A DNA stretch of 64,000 nt from Morinoia aosen (GCA_030386875.1 CM059568.1:27894120-27958119); one strand, 5' to 3'. Shown: positions 12,426 to 26,299, counted from the first letter of the stretch. Notes: generated from the letters alone by a model not told the origin. Program-made: numbers and translations.

Positions 12426-13305
12426 GCTAGCGAATCGTGCCATCTCTTGAATTTCCTCTCGATCTCTCGTCTTTCCCTACATTGTTAATACTCTCTCTAG
12501 CAATGCTTCATTGATGGTGTACCCGCAGGCTGGACGCCCTCTTTTCTCCGGCGGAGCTACGCTGGAGCTACGTTATACTCACCGCACTTAGACCTTTGTA
12601 GTACTGCTGTGTCACTACCTCGCTCCTTGCTGAACTTCATGTTGCCTCGCCTGCCCTTGCAGTCGCTATTCCTCTGCATTTATCCTGCCTAATTCTGCAT
12701 CTGCAAGATTCGCTTCCTTAACTACATAATTAGTTTTAGATACGCGTATTTTTCTTCTGTTGTTAATAAAATAAGTGTTAAGTTATGTTTTATTATCGGA
12801 GGATTTCGTTCAGTTGGGCGATAAGGTTGCGCATCCCCAAAATTAGGTTTCTCAGGGATCTTTCACAAACTTCACCCTGACACTGTCACCAAGTTGTTAA
12901 GAAATGTGTTACGAACTTTTCAATTTTAGAAAACGCTAAACAAATTTTCGTCTCTGAAAACTATTGTAAGTCGTAGTTGGGTTGTAGCGTTTACTAAGAT
13001 CCTTTTGTGGAAAATGTGTCGCTTAATAAAACTTTCAACGTTGTGTGCTTGTGAGTGTGTGGTGTTGTGTATTTGGTCCCATGAGCTCTGTGTTGTTTAA
13101 AGCGGTGAGATGGGTGAGAAGGCTGGCATTCTGAGGACCCATAGAACACGAGGGCAAAGGTTGAATTAGGGTGCTTGAGACCCTCGCTGTGTGTTTGGAA
13201 CAGCGATAAGCGGAGCTCGTACCACGAAGCATAAACTTCTACAATAAGTACATAGAGAAAATATGAGTCAGAAAACTTTCAAAAGATATTTTAGACTTTG
13301 AACAC
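12426..13305. other. unassigned DNA
   Basis: No gene, inverted terminus or tandem structure was recognised between the tandem array and the TTAA element. Confidence 0.45.
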
Positions 13306-13309
13306 TTAA

Positions 13310-14497
13310 GGGTACCGTCTGGGTAAAAAAAAAAGTCCGTTATTTATGGATGGATTTCTCTGAAATTGTCACAGTAGGTGTGAAATGATGCATAGATCAT
13401 TTGTTATTTCGACAAAATTTCTGTAGCTGCACTTTTTTTTTTTTTTTTGAAAAATATGATAAAATAAGGGGGTTATGTAAAACCTATCTCCTTCTACAAT
13501 TTTGAAGTTACAGAACCAGTATTTCGTTTTTAGATTGCTTATATGTCTATATAACCATACGCAATAGGGAATTTTGATAACTTCTTTTTGTGGATTTTGG
13601 GAATTGAAAAAAAAAAAATTATGTATTTTTCATTTTTTTTTTTCATGTAGTGTTATTTTCAAAACAATAAATGTATCAAAAAATGCTATTGCATATGGAT
13701 ACACCTTGCTAAGCCCTATCGAATGGTATATAAACCATTCTTGTAGCTCTAAAATTGTGGAAGGAGATAGATTTGAGAAAATCAATATCAAGTTTCCAGA
13801 AAAACGTGTTTTTTCCCAAAAAAAAAATTTTTTTCTTTTTATCTTTTGAACTACAGGGTTTTCTACAATGAACTCTTGAGCGTTTGTAGCTCTTTTCAAG
13901 CCCTTTTGATTGATATAATTTACATTGCTGTAGCTCTGTAACTCTGGGAAAAAATAAACAACAAAAGGGAATGGGTGTAATACTTGACAAAAAAAAATTT
14001 TCAATTTTTAATTTTTTTCCACCAAAATAAGTTTTTTTGTCTATTCAACTCCTTTGTTTTATAGCTCTTTTCAAGCCCTTTGGATTGGTGTGCTCACCAC
14101 TGCTGTAGCTATGATACTGCAGCTGTCATCCAGCTATGAAGGAAAGCTGCGGTATCATAGATCCGGCAGAACAGCTAAATTCTGAAATTGTCAAAATTTC
14201 ATAAAAAATATTTATTCAGCCTTAGAATGTTTCGTTTGAATAATGGAACCACTTTGAGTAGCCCATGAACGAACTATAATGCCATTCCCGCAGAGAAACG
14301 CTCAATTGACTCCCAATAATGAGGGGGGGGAGGGTTCAAGGTCACTCCACCCCCATCGCTTTCCCCCCCTCTGGTGGGCGCACTATTCGGAGTAGACGTA
14401 AACGGAAAGTACCAATGGAAGCGCAAGAAAATCCTCTATAAGATGCATATAAAAACAGAAAATCAACACATATCCTGATTTCTACCCAGACGGTCTC
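13310..14497 (+). mobile_element. non-autonomous TTAA-site DNA element, copy A
   Basis: Flanked on both sides by TTAA (13306-13309 and 14498-14501), with matching ends containing ACCGTCTGGGTA in inverted orientation. TTAA duplication is the hallmark of piggyBac-type insertion, although the end sequence is not the canonical piggyBac CCC start. There is no transposase ORF. Internally it has three degenerate units of about 175 bp, each with AAGCCCT, GATTG-like and TGTAGCTCT blocks, and a long hairpin at 14109-14160. A second copy in opposite orientation lies at 50418-51599. Confidence 0.8.
14109..14160. other. conserved hairpin inside the TTAA element
   Basis: CTATGATACTGCAGCT (14109-14124) pairs with AGCTGCGGTATCATAG (14145-14160) with one mismatch. 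The equivalent hairpin is kept in copy B at about 50755-50818, so it is a family feature rather than chance. Confidence 0.75.
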
Positions 14498-14501
14498 TTA
14501 A

Positions 14502-15169
14502 GGGGGGGAGCACCAGAGTAACCAATGGTGATCGCTTTGCTGTGGAATAAAGGAGGAGCAAACCGTACACCTCTAAAACTCTTAATATGTGATTGGTTCA
14601 TTCATCGAGGGGGTTGGAAAGGATCAGACCCACAAAGAAGGTTTAGGTCGGGAGAGAAGGCAGTTGCACTAACGAAACCGTGACGCGAAGTACAAGAAAA
14701 GTGCAGGTGTGTTTGCGGTGAAATACGTGCTAAAGTCATATGAAAGAAGTGGCTAAATTGAGACTAAGTTTCACGCTACAATGTATTCCAGAAATTCATA
14801 TATTTTCTCGTTCTTTTTTTCAGAGAATACTTTCGAATAAGAAAAATCAAGACATTCACAGCCATAAAGAGATGCAAAATTAATACGTTCAGGTTACTCC
14901 GGTGGGAAGGGGTGAGTGATGAAAGGAAATTGCTCAGAAACTTAGTTGCCAAAAATAGATGTTGCGTATATATGAATATATTCTTCAATAAAAAAATGTT
15001 AATTAGATCTACCTGTGAAACGAATCGAGTTGAGCAAAAATATTAGATATAACAGATGGTGGGAATAATGAAGAAAAGAAGTTAAGAGATCACCATTTCA
15101 AGTCATCTAAGCACGTCATCACTCAGAAATGCCTATCTAAAATATGAACTGAAGTCGTATTAAAATGAA
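14502..15169. other. unassigned DNA
   Basis: No coding or repeat signal was recognised. Confidence 0.4.
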
Positions 15170-15870
15170 CTGTATCTCGTCAATACAGAACGCGCTCTTG
15201 AAATTCGGTGCCTGAAGAATGCCGCGGAGTGCCCGGTGACGTGTGATTATGGATGAAAGTGGTCAAGACAACAGGGAATACTCTGATATTCCCCATGCAT
15301 TGTTGGTGCCCATTATTGTCTGCATGTATTATTGGGGTCTAATTTAATGATATGAGATTAGCCGGCCAATTATTAGGATAGCGTTGTCATGAGAGATATG
15401 TTTAAATCACCTCCAATTTAATTAATCGCGTTAGTGCATTTGTGAAGGGAGTGTTTTTGAGGTGGTGATAGGTGTACTAATTGTCAAACGAGCGGGGTTA
15501 ATCATGATGTTATGTTCATTGTATGGTAGCCTCATAAAACGTGTAATAGGATGTTCCTAGGTAATCATAAAATGTACACGTAATCTGGAGTATCAAAACC
15601 TGACGGCACAAGCAGTCTCTCATCGAGGCAGAAGCGCATAGAAAACGCTCTGTTTTAAGAGGGTCTCTTCACTCGGTGAGTACCGCCATTATTTTGGCAT
15701 TTTGTGATGTATGTTCATTGAACTTTAATGTATGTGTATTTTGGTTTGCCTGTATTTTCTTGTGTTATCCCTTGTATTTCTCAAGGCCGTATGCCAAACC
15801 CTTATAACTCCGAGAATCCGGTCTCCTCATTAATGTAAATTAATGAGGGGCAGGACTAAGTCTCGTGACA
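15170..15870. repeat. dispersed ~0.7-kb repeat, LTR-like, copy 1
   Basis: Diverged match to 47330-47938 in the same orientation. Shared landmarks are CGGTGCCTGA, TATTAGG near the middle, CGGTGAGTACCG (a splice-donor-like motif), TCCGAGAA near the end, an ATTAATGxxxxxTTAA-like inverted motif, and a common end at CTCGTGACA. The CA end and splice-donor-like motif would suit an LTR or retroviral-type leader, but no TG start, primer-binding site or internal gene was identified. Confidence 0.55.
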
Positions 15871-18800
15871 AAGTCATAAACAAAAATAAGCATGGTAAGC
15901 ACACTTTATGAAACCTGTGACTAGATTCCTGTTAGCAACAAGAGCGTTTTCACAGCAGATGTAGCAGAATTAAAATCTTCCAGTCGAAGCCCTTTCATTA
16001 ACCCGCACATGTAAGAATTACATAATTCGTACAGAATTCATTGATTGCAAGAAATATGGAAAAATTTGGCATCATTATGACGTAATTATATCGATATATG
16101 TAAACTTAAGCGTAATAAAAATATGTAGCTTAGTTCAGAAATTTTACCTCATTGAGCAAAATCAATGGGATTTTTGGATTCAGCGCATCAATATTATCCT
16201 AAGTCAGTTGCAAAAACTTTAAAATTTTATTGTTGTTAACCAGTGTTACATCATTGTGGAATAATTCAAGAAAGTTTCCATTACAACATCCTGCTGCGCA
16301 AATCATTCCGTTGAATTCGTCCGAAGGGAAACTGTCTGCTGATATTTATAATTTCACCGTTTTATTTTCAGGTTTATTATCATCCAAAGTATCTTGTGGA
16401 ACACAAAAAAAAACTGGACAGGTATAGGTCGTTTTAAAAAGGTTTGCAAGAACACATTGAAACTGACTGCAGTGTAATCTTTATTTCCTGCTTGAGCGCA
16501 GTATACGTACTCGTGACACATACTCGCATATCCTCGGTGATCTGTGTGCGGTTACACACAGCATCAACTATCCTTTCTGGCAACTCTGCCCTATGCGCAG
16601 TGAGGTCCCTATCAACTCGGTATATTTTCGTCGAAAGCGTGATGAAAGATTCACTTCTCATCAAGCACCTGTGACTATATGGTAGGGAAATTGAGGTATC
16701 TTTTTTCAAGTTAGAGGACTTGAGTAAAGATACGATCCTCGGAAAATCCTGTTCCCACAAGTTACCATCTACATTCCATCTACATCCGTTATAGCAAGAA
16801 AATGGGGACCTTCTTTAACTTTTTGTTTTTCACGTTTTGTTTCAAAATGGCTGTAGGTCATGGATCGATTTGGGCAAAGGTCGAGCGCTACCTCACAAAA
16901 ATTTCATGAGAACTAAGTTCATAGAGTCTCCTGAAGCATTGTCACCGAATTTGGTGATCGATCTGCGGCTCATCCCTTAATGGCATTACTAATGCTACCA
17001 TCAACAAAACACTACTCATTTCTTGAGCGTTTCTAGTGCGTTATTGAAATTTTCATTCTCCTACTTTATCATATGTTGTGCATGCATCCTCAGATTCACC
17101 ATTCTAGGAAATAAAGAATGCGATATACCTGATTAATATTAGTGTACGTTAACCAGCTAATCTTTTCTCCCATCTAATCGTATTTCGACAATAATATCAT
17201 CCAAATTCGGAAATTTCTAACGAGTCAGCCTGATCTTTCCCCATCGAAGAGTTTTTACAGACCGTCTGAAAAAATAAAAACACTTTGGCTTTACTTAAAT
17301 ATTTTACTGAGAATTGGCCCAAAACACTTCACTATTTTGATATTAATTCGGTAATATCACACATCACTGTTTGAGAATTTTCGATTTAACCAACAGGTGA
17401 AGTTCAAAGAAACCAAGGAAGCAGTTGCACATCTCGTTAGTCCTTGAATTGACTAAAATTTAATTTCGAACCAAAAAAACTCAAACTTTACTGTGAGCAT
17501 CCAACTTGCCCCTGAAGTTCTTCAAGTCCTAACTGCCTGCAACGAATGCTAGTTCTGTCCAACAGGTTTTGCAGAGCCGCAGCTGGCGCTGTCATGTTTT
17601 GTGCTCAGCCTGCGCAGCAAAACTCAAGTTACTTTTCAGAAGCGTCCAGCGCGGAACGAAAACAAATGATGTTTTCTGCCTTGAAGTATGTTGTTTGGCT
17701 CAACTTCGCGTGGCTCCAGCCTTCGGTCTCAGATCAGAAAACTTGAGCCATTATAAAATCCATGACGCGTTCTTGATCCGAATCTGACCCTGCATTTCGT
17801 GCAGATATGGATTTGGGCTCGTGTAATTTGTTTCGTGCGGGAACTTTTTGCACCCGAATGTGTACACTTGAGCTTATTGCGTGTTGAAGACGTGGATGAT
17901 CCCAGCACACACGTTGAGAGTACAAAAAATCCATATACTCGTTCACCGTGAAATGTTTTTTTTTAACATACTTTCAGCCCGTCAAAATCAATCACAATTT
18001 AAATTAGCCAACAATAAATTTATGCAATTCAGCTATGACCAAAAACACGTAAAAACTCGAAGAGAATTCTTGCGTAAAACAGATTATATTTCTTTTTCTA
18101 CGTTGGAGGATGCAAGCGAATTGTAGAAAATGGGAAATGACATCATCTTGTTGTACTTACCTTCTCAACCAATCGCTCTTACAGAGCAATAATTTTTTTT
18201 CTGCTGCCAACTATTGCATAGCCTGTTTTACTTATATTTTTTATTCTATCTTTCTGTAGACACTCGTCTCTTTCCCACAAGGAGGTTTTTGAAACACGAC
18301 TGGATCGAAATTTCTATTGGTCTATGATTGACCGGCATGAAATTTTGAGGCTCCAAATTTCGATTACAATGAGTCTAGAAACCGACTTGATCATTCAAGT
18401 GCACTGACTTTCTCTACAGCCAGCTAATATTTTTTTCATTTACTTTTAAGAACTTGAATACTTTCTACCTCATGCCACAATGAGAATATATAGTGCGCAA
18501 CTCAAACGCGGACACAGCAAGGGTAACCGTCGGGTGAGCTCTAACTCTCCTGACAGCATATTTTCGAAATGACATATTCTGAAGACTCTTCATGGAAAGT
18601 CCCAAAACATACTGCTTTAATGTTTTTTTGCTTAATAATCCCACAATTTGAAAGTAGACAGCTCATTTGAACATATAAAAAAGCATTTTATGCTTCTAAT
18701 ACAAATGTTTACCTGGTGCGGATACATCCTCAGGCTTAGTGTAAATGTTGAGAAATCTGAGTTTTTTTCATTTTTACTAGACTTTTTCTCTTTTTTTAGC

Positions 18801-19110
18801 GTGATACAAAATATAATTACACAGTGAGAGCAAAAAATTTTTACACTGAGAATTTTTGAAGAAAATGATTCACATTAAGGTGACCATCTGTTAATAATAA
18901 TTATTGTAACCCACGGTGAGAACTGAATGAGGCATCCCATGCCATAATACTACCTAAGTGTTTCGTTGTTGAACTATGCACTATGTGTCACATTTAGACA
19001 CGTCATTGGAAGGAAAAACAAATTTGAAGATGCCCCTAACCGATCTGAACGTATTTGCGTCACTAAACATCTCATTCTGACATTGTAATGAGATCAAATT
19101 TCAACATTTT
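15871..19110. other. unassigned DNA, ~3.2 kb
   Basis: AT-rich sequence with only short, unrecognised frames. No terminal repeats, tandem arrays or family motifs were seen. This is one of the best candidates for unique host intergenic or intronic sequence in the window. Confidence 0.45.
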
Positions 19111-19229
19111 CTATAGGCATCAAGCCGTTTCTACAGCATTGGTTCAGACAGCAAGGGTTTCTTGGCGGCACGTCAAGACTGCATCTTCATATTCTTCTGT
19201 TGCTATTGTTGGATTGTTATAACAAGAAC

Positions 19230-20930
19230 GTTCTGAGGATTGTAGGTGGTTTTTCTTGAGGCCGACGACTGTTATATTAGCTTCTAACGTAACTTATTGT
19301 CTTATGGATCTCGCCAAACGAGGTCCGGTATTTTTAGAGAACCCAGAATCTGACACTCTTAATAGGAAGGAAGCATGGCTCATGCAATTTTTAAGTAGCA
19401 ATAACCATACTCGTCACTTGAGGGTCAGTGGCCACACTGATATAGGGTAGCTAGCTCACTGACGCAGAATTTGAGGAAGAGTGGAGCGAGGCAAGCGCTT
19501 CGTAAGAAGGCTCCAGTTGTGCACTTCCCTTTTCGACATATTGAGGGTAGCTTGTTCCGCCAAGAATAGGACGTTGCTATGGATTCCCCTTTCAAGACCC
19601 ACGTTGGCCAATTTTTACAGGTCCTACTTGGAAAACCTGGTAATTAATATTATGTCTGCGAAGCCGATTTTGTACAGTAGAAACGTAGATGATATTCTCG
19701 TTGAAGTAGATGCGGAACGGTTGGAGATATTAAAAGAAATGATGGCAGATAAATCAGTGTTGAATTTTACGTACGAGTTGGGTTTGCATGGGAAACTGTC
19801 ATTTTTAGATGTCTTGGTTTAGGCTTCTCACGGTACTTTTCAAAGATCAGTGTATGTCAAGCTTTCTCATGCTGGAAAAACCATAAATTACGATTGCGAT
19901 GCTCCGCAACCGTACAAAGAGGGTGCTGCACAAACTTTAATAAGTGGAGCTATTAAGGTGTACAACATCTGGGTCAGTTTTCATTCGGAGATGCTTAGAG
20001 TCAAATGGTTGCTAATCCATAACACTTTCCCTAATAATATTATTGATAAAATTGTTTATTACTTCTTAAAACGAATCTTGACCAGTAAAAATAATCCTAC
20101 GCTTAATGCGCGCCATATTAATACATTTTGTGATAACCAAATGTTTAAGAATTATAAAAATTCATAATTGAGTCTGTATAAACGTTGTTAAAACATTTTT
20201 TAAATTATAGATCCAGGTACGGCATTGTAATTAAAGTTCACTTGTTTTGCAAAAATAGTAAAATCACCAATCTCTTAGTAATATATAAATAGTACTTCCA
20301 GATCCAAGGCCAGCAACCTAGACACAGCCAGTGTGGTATATCAATTCAAGTGTGACAGAAGAGAATCAAAGTCTCTCAATACATGATACATATGCATGAC
20401 TTGGATTACCCAGGTACACAGACTAACTGCGCACAAATATAAAGGTTCTAATATATTATTGTAATCATTTCCCTGTTGATCACAGTTGTGAGCCCTCGAA
20501 TGAAGATCTTTTTTGAAACACAAAAACTTCATATCATGTTATTAAAAGGATCATATTCAAATAATAGAAGCATTGCACATTCACAAGCTTGAAGCGGCCC
20601 TCAACGAAAGTATTAACGATAGCGTTGCTCTGAAACTATTCAATAAGACTGCAGCTTAGAAGTTTGAAACATACGTTCGATCGTCCATTTCGCCTCTGTC
20701 TCTGGTGCCATGAACATGTAATCGTTTTGCAATATTAACTAGTCTGCTGGTGATCGATAGTCCTGTCGTACCGAAATATTCCTATCTAGTCTTGTTACAA
20801 AGGGATTTTCTGTGTCTTTACTGTTTCTGATTTTGCTCGAACATTTTATTTACATTTTTAAAACAATTTTCTTCTTTGTATTTTTAGCCTGAAGATGATG
20901 TTGGTAAGATAGAAACGTTGCGTTTTATAG
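19230..20930 (+). mobile_element. Penelope-like retroelement (PLE copy 2), decayed
   Basis: Plus-strand fragments in PLE order. The RT palm region at 19481-19822 has SRPTLANFYRSYLEN and YSRNVDDIL (YVDD altered to NVDD). The RT C-terminal part at about 19830-20167 has NYDCDAPQPYKEGAA. A decayed GIY-YIG region covers about 20330-20650, ending with LHIHKLEAALNESIND. A terminal region near 20888-20920 contains a weak hammerhead-like core (CTGAAGA ... GAAA). Multiple stops break the frame. The RT sequence is clearly a different PLE lineage from copy 1. Confidence 0.8.
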
Positions 20931-22957
20931 ACTGACAGCGATAAAGAATTTTAACGATTGACAGAGTTTCGGTAAAAATGTCGAGTTACTTCCTTTGTAT
21001 TTTAGCACCTGAAGAACTCGGATTATTTTGCAAATTTGAAAAGTTGGAAAAGAAATGATGGACAAATTTTCAATGTTTGTTATCATACCCTCCTGTATAA
21101 GCATATCTCATGCACACTCCAATATCGTCAACAGACGCAATCTCATGCGCTGAAATATGGTTTACTGCGTTCCATTCTTTCAAAGGATGACTCCGTTCTG
21201 TCCAAAGGTACATTAAATATTCAGTAAATTGTAGCGGAGCAAATTTTTGTGATTCAGTGACATTGTAAAACACCTTCTGATACTTTGCAACATCACACTT
21301 TTTTCTGTGGATTACAGCTGTCAATAGAAAACACAATCATAGAAAATAGTCCCTGCCCGCACTATTTCTTTCCTCATCAGATTCACACAACCCACGTAAA
21401 ATACGGCAGGAATGGCATGGTACTTTGCCCTGTATCTCAGAGAAGACTCAAATTAAAGCTCTCAAGAACAACACCAATTTTCCGAGTAAGTTTGCTGCGC
21501 CAAGTTTTCCTGATACAACAGATTCCAAGTGCTTCGTTCGCTTGCCAGGCCAGGAAATCTCTTTTCGAGTGTTCTTGGGCCTCTTTCTCTTATCTTTCCT
21601 GCGCAAGTCTTTTGGCCAAAGCGACGAAGAAAAAATGAAAAAATGCTCGTAATTACGATGAACGCCGTACCAACATCATTGCCTGGGTGGGGCTGGGGCC
21701 GATAAGGTGCCCGAGAAATTCCTGTTGCACGGAGGAGAAACGTCGTCAGAGGAAATTAGCTTTTTCGGCTTGTAAACGCAAACACACTAAATTTACGCCG
21801 TTAGTGAAGCTTGAACAATGTTGATAATTGTTGATAAAATTCATAGATGGAAAATTTACTTATAGAAATTATTTACTATTAACAGAATGAAGAGATTCCT
21901 TAACGTAGGCAAACGCAAATTCCAAATATAGAGGTGGAGCACTTACAGACGTAATTAAGTGTGAATTTCATTTCCATTCTCGACCCCGCATTCATTACTC
22001 CTCGTGTTGCGCACTTTAACTTGACTGTTCGCCTCTTCATTAATGAACCCTACTGAAGCTCTGCTAAAGCTTCATTTCCTGTCGCAAATGATAATCATGC
22101 TCATAAAGCACTGTCCTCAACCATGGTTACAGCTCATCCATTCATTCTGAGCGCTGAAATTGGGATGCGAATGGAAATCTTAAAATGCTTTGCCATTGCC
22201 TCGAAATTTTTCCCCAAGGTTCAATTTCCGTTCCCAGACTGCGCTTATATATGCGCTAAAATTCGCAGGACCAGAATTTAGGTAAAATGTGGCAAGACTT
22301 GGCGAGTTTTGTGACCTGCAATTCGTCCGAGGGTCCTCGTTTACGAGTGAATAAGAGACCACGAAGGGATTGGTAAAACTACAATTTATTTGAATAGGAG
22401 CAGCCATGCCTGAAAGGACGCGAGGTTAAAGAATTTTTACCCGATTTCTTACCACCGTTAAGCTGAAATACGAATATGCAGCACTCCTGTACATCAAGAA
22501 CTGAACTGAAAAAATATGCTATATTTTTAGTTCATGAATTTAACTTTATCTGCATATCTATTGACGACTATATTTTGTTAATCCTATGCTACACTACTTA
22601 TGGTGTTACCTCGCCTGAAAAATACAAAACATGGAATTAATTCCTTGACTAGGGAATTTGTAGGCTCGCATTCGATCAACAGCGCCGTAGCTCATGACTT
22701 TTGACTTGGCATCGATAAATGACTCCCATTTATTGTTCCACCCTGGAATGAAAAAATTATTACGTCTTTTTTAAGAGAGGTGTGAACAACCTCAGTGCTT
22801 CAATGAATCTAGAACAAAATTTCGTTATGATAAATAACAGAAAGCTTCAGTGAGCTTTTTGTCATGGAATCTGGAGAAATGGATGCGTACAAATTTTATT
22901 GTACAAGCAAGGACTGCAGAGTATTTTAAGATACCGCGAGGGCAAAATAATAAAATA
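20931..22957. other. unassigned DNA, ~2 kb
   Basis: No gene or transposon terminus was recognised. Small reading frames exist on both strands but show no family motif. Confidence 0.4.
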
Positions 22958-24470
22958 CGTTGATTAAATCGCCAGATTCCACATTTCTAAGCCACGTACA
23001 ATTCCGAAAATTGGATTATATATGAACAATAGTATAAAAAGTTTGTGATGTATCTAATACCCACAAATATTTTATTAAAAAATATATAGGAACACGTATA
23101 ATAAATACGTGAACAAAAGTTTACAATACCCGACTTTTTTCCCGATATTAAGCATTAAAATTATTCTAGGAGTATTCCAGAATACTCTAATATATTCTAC
23201 TATTTGTCAACCGATCTTTCCTCAGCATTCATAAAAAACGCGTTATTGGTACAGCGGCTCGTTCTGGTACAGATTTTCGCGAACGTATTGTGGAGCTCTG
23301 TAATGAAAGTTTGGGATATCAGAAGATAGGTGCACAACTGTTTTCTTATAGCTTCAGTTGGCACCGTAAGACGAAAGTGTAAATGACGAAATACGACTCT
23401 CAGCAAGCCTCGAACAGGCCGTCCACGGAAGATTAACGACCGTGCTGTTAAAAATTGGTTCGAACAATAGTTCAGATGCCTCAAACTATTTTTGAAGAAT
23501 TGAAGGACGATCTCAAGGCATTCGTACTCAAGGCTTGAAGCCAGCAAACACACGATCAGTAGGGCACTACGCCGAGAAGGTCTTTGCTCCCGCACCCCTC
23601 ATATAGGACACCTCTTCTCCAGAAAAGTCACATTAATTAATTAATTAAGGCCAGGCTGAAGTATGCGAACGACAATTTGAATAAGTCTGCAGCATTTTGG
23701 AACTTAGTACTATGGTCAGATGAAACCATTTGGAGAAACAGCACAAACCATGTTTGGAGGCCACAAAAAAAAAGAGTATAAACCAAAGTGCACTATACCC
23801 ACTGTTAGTTTGGAGGTGGCTCAATCATGGTGTCGGGATGTTTTAGCTCATCAGGGGTAGGTAATCTTTACACCATTGAAGGAACCATGAATGGAAGGAA
23901 ATATCGTGAAAAAATTGGACGTGCAACTCCTACCTTCAGCTCGTTTGTTAAAATTAAAACGTTGTTGGACTTGGACCTTCCAACAATACAACGATCCAAA
24001 GCCTACTTCAAACGAAACCTAGGAATGGTTGAGGATGAAGAACATTTTAGAATGGCCAAGTCAATCCCCGGACATGCATCCGATCGAAAACTTGTGGAGG
24101 GAAATGAAATTGAAGATTCAGAAAAGAGGTCCCAATAACAACATTGAACTCAAAAAAATATTGCGTTGAAGAATGGAATAAGATTACACCCGAAACTTGT
24201 AAAAGGCTGGTGGTGAACTACTCTAAACGTCTGGAAGCAATAATTAATAATAACGGCTATGCAACGAAGTATTAATGTATGAATATCTCGAAATGTGTTG
24301 CAAGCTTTTGTTTACGTATTTATTACACATGTTCTAAAATATTTTTTCAATTAAATATTTGTGTTTTTTAGATATTTTATTAACCTTTTTATACTGTTGT
24401 TTATATATAGTCCAATTTTCGTAACTGTACGTGGTCTAGAAATGTGGGATCTGGCGATTCAATCAACTTG
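22958..24470 (+). mobile_element. Tc1/mariner-like element with ~170-bp terminal inverted repeats
   Basis: Ends are inverted copies over about 170 bp (22958-23126 and 24301-24470), with shared outer sequence GTTGATT(A/G)AATCGCCAGAT and an inner shared block AATAAATACGT(G/A)AACAAAAG. TA dinucleotides flank both ends (22956-22957 and 24471-24472), as expected for TA target-site duplication. The interior holds a decayed transposase. The long ends suit the long-TIR subset of Tc1-like elements. Confidence 0.85.
23221..24275 (+). pseudogene. Tc1-like DDE transposase, broken
   Basis: The N-terminal DNA-binding part is readable as RSGTDFRERIVELCNESLG near 23260. The catalytic region has LVLWSDETIWRNSTNHVWRP (about 23708-23765), where the D of WSDET is the second catalytic aspartate, followed by GGGSIMVSGCFSSSGVGNLY (about 23815-23870; W changed to S in the usual VWGCFS). 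The C-terminal part is frameshifted (about 24030-24275). At least five stops or shifts are present, so the protein is not made. Confidence 0.8.
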
Positions 24471-24752
24471 TATTATTTTTCCCTCACTGTAAATTCCAAC
24501 GATGCAAAAAACAGTCACTAGAATTTTTCACTTGAGCGTTATGAATTTTATGAAAGAAAATTCCCCTGTACGAGTTTTTTAGCCGTGCTTCGACTTTCTT
24601 TCGTCGCGATATGAAAGGTGAGAATCGCCTTACGCAATATACTGTACGCGAGGTCATCCTGCACTATATTGCGTAGCGCTGCTTTATATTTGTCGAGACA
24701 TCCTACTCTATATTGGGTTGGGCTGCTTTATGTTTGTAGTCACCCTGCTCTA

Positions 24753-25533
24753 CCGGGTGTCCCACAAAATGTTCCGGACTTTTTAATTGATTGTATCTCC
24801 GCTTTAAATTAACATACTTGAATTGCCTTTCTTCACAATGTAGTAATATTTTTTTCCTGTTCGAATAACTTATGTTTTTGAAAATCAGTTCAATAACAAC
24901 TTTACAATGATCGATTTACTGAAAAGGGTAGAAAAACTAATTGTTCTAAAGAGAAGTTTTTAAAACAATATTGATATTCTTCCTAATTCTGTATTTTCCA
25001 AGAAAAAAAACGAAGAAACAAAAATTTAAAAGAGAAACAAATCATTACCTTAAATAACGTTTAAATAAAAAACGTAATTTAGTATCTTTCGACATACGCT
25101 CCACTTCTCTCAAGGCAAGTATTACTTCTAGCCAATGAACGAAGAGTTTTGCGGATTATTTCACGTTTTCTTTCAGCTCTTGAAACACTTATTCAATTCG
25201 TTGTCGAAGAATGATTAATGATGTAGGTGATACATACTTGGTGGTATATAGGATACATCATTGTGAAACTATTTTTAATAGTAGGTATTGAGAAATGATG
25301 AAGAACACCAGTGTTTTTTTAAAAACTTTTCCTTTGAACTATTAGTTTTTCTACCCCATTTGGTAAATCGATCACTGTAAAGTGGTTATTAAACCGATTT
25401 TCCAAAATTTTAATTATTCGAAAAGGAAACAAAATTTACTACTCTGTGAAAATAAAAGACATTTCAAATGTGTTGATTTAAAGCGAAGATATATTTAATT
25501 AAAAAGTCAGGGACATTTTTGTGGAACACCCGG
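24753..25533. mobile_element. MITE with ~60-bp TIRs and TA duplication
   Basis: Starts CCGGGTGTCCCACAAAATG and ends with the inverted counterpart (CATTTTTGTGGAACACCCGG). Similarity extends inward for about 60 bp to the AAAGCGGAGATA-like block. TA flanks both sides (24751-24752, 25534-25535). A second inner inverted region includes ATCGATCA and GTTATTRAAC-like sequence. No ORF, so it is non-autonomous and most like Tc1/mariner-derived MITEs. Confidence 0.85.
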
Positions 25534-25670
25534 TATATTAGGTTGTGCTACTTTATATTTGTAGAGTCATACTGCTTTATATTGGGTTGTGCTGCTTTAT
25601 ATTTGTTTTGTCATCCTGCTCTATACTGGGTTTTGATGTTTAATATTTGTAAGGTCATCCTATTCTATTT

Positions 25671-26299
25671 AGGGTGTTTCAAAATTCTTCGAACAAATTT
25701 TAACATAAGGTTCCATCAGGTTAATTAGCATAACTTTCTCGATTGAGGGGTATCAAATAACGTTTAGTTTAAAAGGCACAGTGAAATGAGGTACTGAAGT
25801 GCAATTCCAGTCAATTATTCACCTCAGCATCTTAGATCGTGTCGGACCAATCTCTTGGCCCCCCAGGTTTCCTGACAAGACTCCCATTGACTTCTACCGC
25901 TGGAGGCACCTATATAGAGTTTAGCTTACGAAACACCAATTCCGTCCAAAGAAGAACTTATGGTAGGATTATTGATGCCTGTGCAAGAATTTATTAAACT
26001 TTTTGCCCAGTAACGAGTTCAGTAATCATTTCGGTGCCGCCTCCGCTCACGCATCATAGTATTTGAGTGGAATTTCGAATACTTACGTATCGTAACTGAC
26101 CTACCAAATTCCAAATTCCCACAAAGTGAGCTAACTCAAAATTTCATTCATCATTTGCCCAATGACATGCTCTAATTTTGTAAGTCTCAAAAACTCTTAA
26201 CCTAAATTTTTCTTAATTCTCATTCATAGGGTAAGATATGTTAATTTAATGTGAAGGAACATCAGGTTGAAATTTGTTCAAAGAATTCTGAAACAGCCT
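25671..26299. mobile_element. second MITE with ~45-bp TIRs
   Basis: The left end AGGGTGTTTCAAAATTCTT and the inverted right end AGGCTGTTTCAGAATTCTT match over about 45 bp, continuing through GAACAAATTT and GTTCC blocks. The flanking dinucleotide is TA on the left and CA on the right, so the presumed TA duplication is mutated. No coding capacity. Confidence 0.75.

Noticed and set aside
13630..14004. Minus- and plus-strand frames in the TTAA element
   Set aside because: They come from A/T homopolymer-rich non-coding sequence and are not conserved as frames in the second copy.
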